From: JAUWPO01 sp965603285
GTDB lineage: Bacteria; Chloroflexota; Anaerolineae; Anaerolineales; UBA4823
Assembly (NCBI GenBank): GCA_965603285.1
Contig: CBFDCK010000034.1
Coordinates: forward strand, 1 to 24,486
Direction: 5' to 3'
Length of the DNA: 24,486 nucleotides
Made by a program: the position numbers and the translations under genes. Positions within the stretch are counted from its first letter, which is position 1; every line of letters begins with the position of its first letter. Below the pieces are notes generated by a model that was given only the letters and a program-made list of their open reading frames with translations, searched no databases and was not told the origin of the DNA. Below are positions 16,177-22,424 of this stretch, one piece after another.

Positions 16177-17277
16177 TTATCGAACTGCATGTTCGGTCTC
16201 CGTATCGAAAATGTGCATGTTGTTCATATTGAAGATCACAGTCACTTTTTCGTTGACCTGGTAGCGTGAGCGCGGGTCGACCCTGGCTATGAAATTATGG
16301 TCACCACTGTTGAGATAAACAAATATCTCATTCCCCATCAACTCGGTTACATCAACAGTGCATTCGACGGGTTGAGCGATGATCCCTGGAGGTGTGAAGT
16401 CAGGGTTTATAATATCTTCTGGTCGTATCCCAAATATTACATCTTTGTCTGTATAAGGCGCATATGTGCTGGTGCGGTCTTCGGGGATTTGGACATTGAA
16501 AGAGCCGCCATCTACATAGACCTTACCGTCATCTTTACGCATAGTGCCCGGGAAGAAATTCATAGCGGGTGAGCCGATGAAACCGGCCACAAAAAGGTTG
16601 TCGGGGCTGTCGTAAAGGGATTGGGGGTCGGCAATCTGCTGCAAGAGACCCAAATTCATCACAGCGATTCTGGTCGCCATCGTCATAGCTTCAACCTGGT
16701 CGTGGGTTACGTAGATGAAGGTGGTCGCAAGTTCCAGATGCAGCTTGCTGATGTTAGCGCGCGTTTCCACTCGTAACTTGGCATCTAGGTTGGATAGAGG
16801 CTCGTCGAGGAGGAAAACCTTTGGCTCGCGAACGATTGCCCGTCCGACTGCGACGCGTTGACGCTGACCACCGGAAAGCTGGCGTGGCTTGCGGTCAAGC
16901 AGCATTTCGATGCCCAATAATCCGGCAGCGTGTTCGACGCGTCTATTGATTTCCTGCTTCGGGGTCTTGCGCAGCTTTAACCCAAATGCCATGTTGTCAT
17001 ATACAGACATGTGTGGGTAAAGGGCATAAGACTGAAATACCATCGCGATATCACGGTCTTTGGGTGCTACATCATTAACCACTTGATCGCCGATTCTAAT
17101 TTGACCTTCGGTTATGTCTTCCAATCCGGCAAGACAGCGCAGCGCGGTGGTCTTACCGCAGCCCGAAGGTCCTACTAAGACAAGAAACTCTTTGTCAGCG
17201 ACTTCGATGTCGAAGTCATTAACTGCAATGACATCGCCGAATCGCTTTGTCACGTGGTCGTACGTTACACTAGCCAT
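16177..17277 (-). CDS. MalK/UgpC-type ABC transporter ATP-binding protein
   Basis: A 366-residue ATPase of the carbohydrate-uptake CUT1 class, which energises sugar or glycerol-phosphate importers. Walker A GPSGCGKTT is at 36-44, the Q-loop FQSYALYPHM near 80-89, signature LSGGQ at 134-138, Walker B VFLLDE at 154-159 followed by the D-loop SNLDAKLR, and a switch histidine in YVTHDQVEAMTMATR. Residues from about 240 form the OB-fold/TOBE regulatory domain (FGIRPEDI; IFVYLNSGDHNFIARVDP). Length is normal. No permease or binding protein gene is adjacent, so it may serve several importers, as MsmK does. GGAGA precedes the ATG by 9 bases. It is divergent from mutS. Confidence 0.92.
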   Translation of the reverse strand: MASVTYDHVTKRFGDVIAVNDFDIEVADKEFLVLVGPSGCGKTTALRCLAGLEDITEGQIRIGDQVVNDVAPKDRDIAMVFQSYALYPHMSVYDNMAFGLKLRKTPKQEINRRVEHAAGLLGIEMLLDRKPRQLSGGQRQRVAVGRAIVREPKVFLLDEPLSNLDAKLRVETRANISKLHLELATTFIYVTHDQVEAMTMATRIAVMNLGLLQQIADPQSLYDSPDNLFVAGFIGSPAMNFFPGTMRKDDGKVYVDGGSFNVQIPEDRTSTYAPYTDKDVIFGIRPEDIINPDFTPPGIIAQPVECTVDVTELMGNEIFVYLNSGDHNFIARVDPRSRYQVNEKVTVIFNMNNMHIFDTETEHAVR

Positions 17278-17321
17278 TAGGTTTGTTCTCCTTTCTCGAC
17301 ATACGGGGATATAGTAGCTAT

Positions 17322-17349
17322 ATTATGCCATACTTTGTAGAAAAGGCAA
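17322..17349 (-). promoter_or_regulatory. Sigma-70-type promoter of the ABC ATPase gene
   Basis: On the minus strand, TTGCCT (17349-17344), a 16-base spacer and CATAAT (17327-17322). The leader would be about 38 bases and contains the GGAGA ribosome site. Confidence 0.5.
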
Positions 17350-17361
17350 ATAAACCCGAGT

Positions 17362-17379
17362 AATATTTTTGGAAATATT
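17362..17379. promoter_or_regulatory. AT-rich inverted repeat between divergent promoters
   Basis: AATATTT (17362-17368), a 4-base loop and AAATATT (17373-17379) form a perfect 7-bp inverted repeat. It lies between the mutS and ABC ATPase promoters, just upstream of both -35 elements. It could be an operator, or only AT-rich promoter spacer. Confidence 0.25.
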
Positions 17380-17401
17380 GTTACGTCTTTTCCCAATCAC
17401 C

Positions 17402-17430
17402 TTGTCGAATTGTAGAGCTCAATATAGAAT
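17402..17430 (+). promoter_or_regulatory. mutS promoter placing transcription start at the ATG
   Basis: TTGTCG at 17402-17407, a 17-base spacer and TAGAAT at 17425-17430. The usual 6-7 base offset puts the first transcribed base at or next to the A of ATG 17437. No Shine-Dalgarno lies before that ATG. The two facts together point to a leaderless mRNA. Confidence 0.6.
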
Positions 17431-17436
17431 GTGAGC

Positions 17437-20043
17437 ATGACCAAAGAAAGGATCACTCCAATCCGGAAGCAGTACCTGGAGATTAAGCGCCAGTACCCAG
17501 ATGCTATACTTTTCTTTCGCCTGGGTGATTTCTATGAGACTTTTGACCAGGACGCAGAAATAACTGCCCGCGAATTGGACATTGTGCTCACCTCCCGCAA
17601 TATCGCCAAAGGAATGCGCGTGCCAATGGCAGGAATACCGCATCACGCCGCAGAAAATTACATTGCGCGGTTGATTGAGAGCGGGTACCACGTTGCAATA
17701 TGCGAGCAGGTTGGCGACCAACCGTTGAAAGGAATATTTCCCCGTGAGGTTACAAGAGTTGTGACTCCTGGCACCATCGTTGAACCAGGCTTGCTGCCGG
17801 GAGATGAGAACAACTACCTGGCGTGCCTGGTCTTAGATGAGAGTGCTCTCACGGAACCGAGTGCTTTGCGAAAGGTGAACCGCGCCGGGGTTGGATATGT
17901 AGATATCACTACCGGAGAATTCGGCGTCACGGAATTGGAGGGGGATGATTTGGGCGTCGCGCTGCAGGCTGAATTCGCGCGCCTAAATCCGGTTGAAATA
18001 TTGCACCCGGATTCGGTTTCATTCGATGACGATTTGCCAGGTCACTTAACACCCTTTCCGGCGTGGCGCTTCGAACCAGGACGCTGCGAGGAAGAATTAC
18101 TGCAGCATTTTTCGGTGACTACCTTAGATGGGTTTGGATTGCGCGGCAAAAAACTAAGCATTAGTGTTGCAGGTGCGATCTTGCAGTATTTGAAAGAGAC
18201 TCAACCAAATGCTTTAAGATTGCTAACCAGTTTGGGCACTTACAGTCAATCGGAGTTCATGAACCTGGATGCCGATACTCGCCGCAATCTAGAAATAACC
18301 GAAACGCTGCGAGGTGGAGCAGTTAAGGGATCGTTATTGGGAATATTGGATCACACGGTTTCCGCGATGGGTAAGCGTTTGATCCGCCATTGGGTGAGCA
18401 AACCTTTATTGAGTGTTGTAGATATCCAGGAGCGTCAGGAAAGAGTAAGTGTGTTCTTTGAGGACGGTTTACTACGGGGTGAGGTGCGTGGTGCGGTCAA
18501 GCCATTAGGTGATTTGGAACGCCTGACAAACCGGGTGGTGAGTGGAACTGCAATCCCGCGCGATTTGGTCGCAATACGGGATACCTTGTCAAGATTGCCT
18601 GAGCTGCGAAACCTGCTGCCGGAAGATTCTAAACCATTAGAAAAGGTTATCGAGGAACTGCATTCATGCAGTGATGAAATGCGACTCTTAGAGACTGCTG
18701 TTAGCGATGACCCACCAGCCACATTACAACGCTCGGGTGTTATCCATCCCGGTTTTTCGACAGAACTGGACGGGGTCGTGGAAAGTTCGCGCCATGCCAG
18801 GGAGTGGATTGCTGACCTGGAATCTGTGGAGAGGGAGCGTACTGGAATCAAGTCCCTCAAAGTTGGCTATAACAAAATCTTTGGCTACTACATTGAGGTT
18901 ACCCGTACGAATACGGCAAAGGTTCCAGACGAATACATCCGCAAACAGACCCTCGTGAACTCCGAGCGTTATATCACACCGGAGATGAAGGAATACGAAT
19001 CAATGGTCCTGAACGCCGAGGAACAGATAAGGGAGATTGAAGCACGTCTCTTTCATAAGGTCTGCGCCGATCTGGCTGGTTCTGCCCCCCGGCTATTGTC
19101 CACCGCCAGAGCGGTCGCACAGCTTGATGTCTTTGCCTCCCTTGCGGAAGCGGCTGTTTCTGGCGATTATGTGTGTCCGGAGATTGTAGCGGATGATGTG
19201 CTCGAAATCCAAGAAGGACGCCATCCGGTGGTGGAAGGTTCCCTGGTTGGGAAAAGGTTCATTCCCAACGATGTCGTATTCGCAGAAGGTGAGAGAATTC
19301 GGATCCTCACCGGTCCTAATATGTCGGGTAAATCCACATTAATTCGACAGGTGGCACTGATCGTTCTACTGGCACAGATCGGCAGTTTTGTGCCCGCTTC
19401 TTCCGCCAGGTTGGGGATAGTCGACCGGATTTTCACTCGCATTGGCGCTCAAGATGAAATCCATGCCGGACAGTCAACTTTCATGGTGGAAATGGTGGAG
19501 ACTGCTAATATCCTCCACCACGCCTCCCCCCGAAGCCTGATCATCTTGGATGAGATCGGCCGCGGCACTAGCACCTACGATGGCGTTTCGATTGCCTGGG
19601 CGGTTGTGGAATACATTCATAATCATCCCCGGCTGCGTGCCAAGACGTTATTCGCTACCCATTATCACGAGCTGACCCAATTGTCTGAATTGCTGCCCGG
19701 GGTGCGAAATTACAACGTCGCCGTAAGCGAAGCTGACGGTCAGGTTTTATTCTTGCATAAAATCGTTCCCGGAGGCGCTGACCGGTCTTATGGCATCCAT
19801 GTGGGTCAACTGGCCGGACTTCCTGCTCCTGTAGTGCAGCGCGCCAGCGAGATTCTTTCGCAATTAGAAGCAACCTCAGGGAGTACGGTTAAGCTTGATC
19901 AGGCTGCTCCACGCCAGATGGCGTTTTTCCCGGAGACCAACCCCTTATTGGATGAACTGAATGCCTTGGATATTAATTCAATGTCACCCATTGAGGCTTT
20001 AAATCGGCTCTACGAATGGCAGAGTAAGTATTTGGATGAATAA
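17437..20043 (+). CDS. mutS: DNA mismatch repair protein MutS
   Basis: Mismatch-recognition ATPase of 868 residues, the usual length for MutS1. The mismatch-binding domain has GDFYETF with the F32-Y33-E34 wedge motif. The lever and clamp regions follow, with GYNKIFGYYIEVT and YITPEMKEYE. The ATPase has Walker A GPNMSGKST at 626-634, STFMVEMVETANIL, Walker B LIILDEIGRGTSTYDG, and the ATHYHEL switch. A helix-turn-helix dimer segment ends the core. A GTG at 17431 is in frame, but it lies directly against the -10 element, so ATG 17437 is preferred and would be leaderless. No mutL is adjacent. A short element with inverted ends begins 3 bases after the stop codon. Confidence 0.96.
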   Translation: MTKERITPIRKQYLEIKRQYPDAILFFRLGDFYETFDQDAEITARELDIVLTSRNIAKGMRVPMAGIPHHAAENYIARLIESGYHVAICEQVGDQPLKGIFPREVTRVVTPGTIVEPGLLPGDENNYLACLVLDESALTEPSALRKVNRAGVGYVDITTGEFGVTELEGDDLGVALQAEFARLNPVEILHPDSVSFDDDLPGHLTPFPAWRFEPGRCEEELLQHFSVTTLDGFGLRGKKLSISVAGAILQYLKETQPNALRLLTSLGTYSQSEFMNLDADTRRNLEITETLRGGAVKGSLLGILDHTVSAMGKRLIRHWVSKPLLSVVDIQERQERVSVFFEDGLLRGEVRGAVKPLGDLERLTNRVVSGTAIPRDLVAIRDTLSRLPELRNLLPEDSKPLEKVIEELHSCSDEMRLLETAVSDDPPATLQRSGVIHPGFSTELDGVVESSRHAREWIADLESVERERTGIKSLKVGYNKIFGYYIEVTRTNTAKVPDEYIRKQTLVNSERYITPEMKEYESMVLNAEEQIREIEARLFHKVCADLAGSAPRLLSTARAVAQLDVFASLAEAAVSGDYVCPEIVADDVLEIQEGRHPVVEGSLVGKRFIPNDVVFAEGERIRILTGPNMSGKSTLIRQVALIVLLAQIGSFVPASSARLGIVDRIFTRIGAQDEIHAGQSTFMVEMVETANILHHASPRSLIILDEIGRGTSTYDGVSIAWAVVEYIHNHPRLRAKTLFATHYHELTQLSELLPGVRNYNVAVSEADGQVLFLHKIVPGGADRSYGIHVGQLAGLPAPVVQRASEILSQLEATSGSTVKLDQAAPRQMAFFPETNPLLDELNALDINSMSPIEALNRLYEWQSKYLDE

Positions 20044-20046
20044 AAA

Positions 20047-20152
20047 GGGGGTGTCCAAGAAGTTGTAGGACTGTTTTCTTTACCGCCACCGGAGGGGCAG
20101 GTATGGGGACGGCGGTCAGATCGAAGTGTTTTGTGTTTTTTTAGACAGCCCC
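20047..20152. repeat. 106-base element with imperfect inverted ends, possible MITE or IS remnant
   Basis: The left end, starting at 20047, reads GGGGGTGTCCAAGAA. The right end, read inward on the other strand from 20152, is GGGGCTGTCTAAAAA. They match at 12 of 15 positions and resemble the ends of several insertion-sequence families. A second inverted pair, ACCGCC (20082-20087) and GGCGGT (20111-20116), lies inside. No frame for a transposase and no clear target duplication are seen. It could instead be a folded 3' end for mutS mRNA. Confidence 0.4.
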
Positions 20153-20208
20153 AATGATCAATATGTTGAGGAAAGATGTTTGTCCATTGAATGACCCTTG
20201 TTGGAGCG

Positions 20209-20233
20209 GGAGGCTGATTTTGGTTAAGCCTCC
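20209..20233 (-). other. 7-bp inverted repeat over the VOC gene stop codon
   Basis: GGAGGCT (20209-20215) and AGCCTCC (20227-20233) are exact inverted copies around an 11-base loop, and the stem covers the end of the VOC coding region. No T run follows on the minus strand, so a terminator role is uncertain. Confidence 0.3.
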
Positions 20234-20589
20234 TGTGGAAGCTCTGTAAAAAGACCGATCATGTTACCCGTTGGATCGGAGAAGAAGCCGAACCAACCGA
20301 CACCGGGAATCTCGGACTTGGGTACAAGCGTCTTTCCACCCAGCTCTTCGGCTTTTGCAAGTGAGGCATCAATATCGTCGCTGTGAACGTATACAGTTAC
20401 GGTTCCAGCTGGATTATTTTCCTGTACAGGATTAAATCCTCCCCCAACTCCCTCACCGGTGTCAAAGGTTGCATAATTCATTTCTGGCATCTGCTGTACT
20501 TTCCAATCGAATAATTTGGAATAAAAATCCCCGGCTGCTTCTCGATTATGAGTGGAAAACTCAACGTGTACTATGGGGTGTTTGGATAT
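20224..20589 (-). CDS. VOC-family (glyoxalase/bleomycin-resistance-like) protein with ATA start codon
   Basis: A 121-residue protein with the single-domain VOC fold. Read from 20589 it begins ISKHPIVHVEFSTHN (the first codon is ATA), then REAAGDFYSKLFDWKV and MPEMNYATFDTGEGVGGG, then VTVYVHSDDIDASLAKAEELGG, and GVGWFGFFSDPTGNMIGLF, a full set of the two beta-alpha-beta-beta-beta modules. The nearest normal start, ATG 20490, would delete the first 33 residues including the metal-side strand HVEF. GGAGG stands 7 bases before the ATA, and no ATG, GTG or TTG occurs in frame between the upstream stop and 20490. So either ATA is used as start, or the start codon has been lost by one base change. 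Substrate unknown; such proteins are often annotated as glyoxalases without proof. Confidence 0.72.
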   Translation of the reverse strand: MSKHPIVHVEFSTHNREAAGDFYSKLFDWKVQQMPEMNYATFDTGEGVGGGFNPVQENNPAGTVTVYVHSDDIDASLAKAEELGGKTLVPKSEIPGVGWFGFFSDPTGNMIGLFTELPQEA

Positions 20590-20629
20590 TTGTAACCTCC
20601 TTGGTAGATTAGATTAGGTTTTATGGCTA

Positions 20630-20658
20630 TTTCTAGGATAATGGTCTGTATTTGTCAA
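20630..20658 (-). promoter_or_regulatory. Sigma-70-type promoter of the VOC gene
   Basis: On the minus strand, a perfect TTGACA (20658-20653), a 17-base spacer and TAGAAA (20635-20630). The leader would be about 34 bases and carries GGAGG before the ATA codon at 20589. GTCTGT (20644-20649) and ACAGAC (20664-20669) flank the -35 as an inverted repeat and could be an operator. Confidence 0.6.
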
Positions 20659-20670
20659 GAAAAACAGACA

Positions 20671-21069
20671 TTAAAGGTGAACAACGTTTATTATGTCGGT
20701 TTGGATTTCTATCGCCCAGTTTCCCAGGTCCTCAACTTTATACTCTACGTATAAATAATCTTCTTCACGGACAACTTTGGAAAGTTCAATTTCCCTCATA
20801 AATTGGAACGTGACCAGCTCCCCATCCCATTCGCCTTGGATTTCAGGATCGTAGCCATTGGGTGGATCATAAGCGCGCTTGATATCGGTTTCGTTGAGAA
20901 ACAATCTGAGGATCGCTTCGGGTGTATCGACTGTCCATAGTAAACTTGCAGTGGCCTGGTTTTCTAATTCCTCTAAGCGTTCGTCTTCAGAGAGATCCCA
21001 TTGAACTGGTGACCAAATTCCGGGTAACTCATCTACATTCATCGTTTGTGGATCAATACTTCTGGGCAT
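20671..21069 (-). CDS. Hypothetical protein, 132 residues, acidic
   Basis: I do not recognise this protein. It is soluble-looking, acidic and rich in Trp, Glu and Asp, without a signal peptide or membrane helix. Residues 1-30 contain MNVDELPGIWSPVQWDLSED. A helical segment ERLEELENQATASLLW follows, and the C-terminal half is predicted mostly beta (GELVTFQFMREIEL; EDYLYVEYKVEDLGNWAIEI). GAGG lies 11 bases before the ATG. It starts 16 bases after the stop of the DUF3786 gene, so it is the last gene of a three-gene operon beginning with the HAD phosphatase. Coding status is supported by the spacing and ribosome site, not by homology. Confidence 0.65.
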   Translation of the reverse strand: MPRSIDPQTMNVDELPGIWSPVQWDLSEDERLEELENQATASLLWTVDTPEAILRLFLNETDIKRAYDPPNGYDPEIQGEWDGELVTFQFMREIELSKVVREEDYLYVEYKVEDLGNWAIEIQTDIINVVHL

Positions 21070-21085
21070 AGATATAAATTCCTCA

Positions 21086-21736
21086 TTAATAGTTTTTTGC
21101 TTTGATAAGCCTGCTTGTAAGCATGCTGCCTATTATCGCATAGGCATCGGTGGGTAAGTAATGACTGGCAGAAGCATCGAACAGAATCTGGAAAGAAGAG
21201 GGAAAATCTTCATCTCCCTGCCAAAAGATCACCAGCAAAGATACCCGCGGTAGAACTTTGAAAGTGAATGAGGCGCTGCCTAGTGGAAAAGGCGTGCCGC
21301 CGAGGCTTGTGGCAGCGTGCTCGAAAATCGCCATGTCATCATGAAATGAGCGCGCTAGACGTTGACCGGTATAGCCTTGGAATGCCTGATTGTAGAATTT
21401 GCCATCCGGGAGTTCTGAAAAGGATATCCATCTCCCGGTTTTTGCAGTTCCGTCTGAGGTGTTAAAATAATACAGCAGCATGACCAAATCCATCTGGGAT
21501 AAAGGGTTCCCTGTCCGCTGATCTTGGATAATGAAATCGGGATATGAGAGGCACACTTCGTTTCCCCATAGCAGGAGACTGAATTCACCTTTAATAGAAT
21601 GCCTCGGACGAAATTCAGCCGATGTGGCAGCTGCTAAATATGATGGTTTTTTCTGTGATAAGTCCTTTTTTAATTCGTTAACTCTACGTGCGAAGCGATC
21701 GAAATCTTCACCGCTATGGATTTCAGAATCTGACAA
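21086..21736 (-). CDS. DUF3786 family protein
   Basis: A 216-residue cytoplasmic protein matching my memory of DUF3786. Residues about 50-70 have LLLWGNEVCLSYPDF; then LSQMDLVMLLYYFNTSDG and GRWISFSELPDGKFYNQAF; then LGG-TPFPLGSASFTFKVLPRVSLLVIFWQGDEDFP, SSFQILFDASASHYLPTDA and a closing helix. The start is a TTG at 21736, chosen because GGAGG lies 7 bases upstream and no ATG is near. It begins 11 bases after the HAD phosphatase stop. The function of DUF3786 is unknown; it occurs mostly in anaerobes, sometimes with corrinoid or metal proteins. A B12-type radical SAM gene is divergent from this operon. Confidence 0.72.
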   Translation of the reverse strand: MSDSEIHSGEDFDRFARRVNELKKDLSQKKPSYLAAATSAEFRPRHSIKGEFSLLLWGNEVCLSYPDFIIQDQRTGNPLSQMDLVMLLYYFNTSDGTAKTGRWISFSELPDGKFYNQAFQGYTGQRLARSFHDDMAIFEHAATSLGGTPFPLGSASFTFKVLPRVSLLVIFWQGDEDFPSSFQILFDASASHYLPTDAYAIIGSMLTSRLIKAKNY

Positions 21737-21747
21737 AATTAAACCTC

Positions 21748-22293
21748 CTATTTACATAAAGCGTCCAGTGCTTGAGCTAAATTGTCGAAAATCGGAAACG
21801 GTTTCATTTGCTGGACTTTGACGGATTTAGCTTGCTGCAATCCGCGGCCTGTTAGCACTAATGCTATCTTACCAACGCCGGCATTCAATCCAGCCTGCAA
21901 GTCTGTCAGCGCATCACCGATCAATATGGAGCGTTTCAAATCGAGCGTTAATGTATCCGCTGCTTGGAAGATTAGACCCGGACGTGGTTTGCGGCATTCA
22001 CAGTTGTTGTCGGGTTTATGCGGGCACATGAAAATCCCATCAATACGTCCGCCAGCCTTCTTTATTGCGTCTGTTAAACGTTGGTTGATCTTCTCCGCTG
22101 CGCGTAATGAGATCAGCCCTCGAGCGACCGCCGATTGGTTTGTAATTATGACGTTTTTATACGGGCGGGTTGTCATCTGAGCCAGGGCTGGGAGAACATC
22201 TGGAAGGATCTCTACATCGTCCCAAGTACGGACATATGTCGGGCGATTCTTAATAATAACTCCATCCCGATCGAGGAAGACAGCCGGATACAT
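21748..22293 (-). CDS. gmhB: D,D-heptose 1,7-bisphosphate phosphatase-like HAD hydrolase (GmhB/HisB-N type)
   Basis: HAD-superfamily phosphatase of 181 residues, subfamily IIIA. The catalytic motif FLDRDGVI has nucleophile D8 and acid D10. TNQSAVARG is the Thr/Asn substrate loop (T51). A zinc-binding loop CPHKPDNNCEC has C90, H92, C98 and C100, diagnostic of GmhB and the HisB N-domain. RKPRPGL follows, and ILIGDALTDLQAG supplies the last acidic residues. GmhB removes the 7-phosphate from heptose bisphosphate in ADP- or GDP-heptose synthesis; histidinol-phosphatase is the main alternative. No other heptose gene is here. The start ATG has no Shine-Dalgarno, but TATAAT lies 7 bases upstream, suggesting a leaderless message. 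First gene of an operon with the DUF3786 and 132-residue genes. Confidence 0.85.
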   Translation of the reverse strand: MYPAVFLDRDGVIIKNRPTYVRTWDDVEILPDVLPALAQMTTRPYKNVIITNQSAVARGLISLRAAEKINQRLTDAIKKAGGRIDGIFMCPHKPDNNCECRKPRPGLIFQAADTLTLDLKRSILIGDALTDLQAGLNAGVGKIALVLTGRGLQQAKSVKVQQMKPFPIFDNLAQALDALCK

Positions 22294-22300
22294 GCCCGCA

Positions 22301-22306
22301 ATTATA
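22301..22306 (-). promoter_or_regulatory. -10 element 7 bases before the HAD start codon (leaderless)
   Basis: On the minus strand a perfect TATAAT (22306-22301) is separated from ATG 22293 by only 7 bases, so transcription should begin at the start codon. The -35 region is poor. A GGAGG at about 22336-22332 is too far upstream to serve this ATG. Confidence 0.5.
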
Positions 22307-22355
22307 CCCCTGCCCGAATAATGGAGTGATGTATCCTCCTTGAGTGGGTGCTGAC

Positions 22356-22384
22356 TTGACTTGAATAGCTTATGTAGATAGAAT
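22356..22384 (+). promoter_or_regulatory. Sigma-70-type promoter of the radical SAM gene
   Basis: TTGACT at 22356-22361, a 17-base spacer and TAGAAT at 22379-22384. The leader would be about 34 bases, with AGGAG 8 bases before the ATG at 22425. Confidence 0.68.
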
Positions 22385-22424
22385 CACCAACATGGTGGGA
22401 CTGCAAAAACCAGGAGATACTTAG

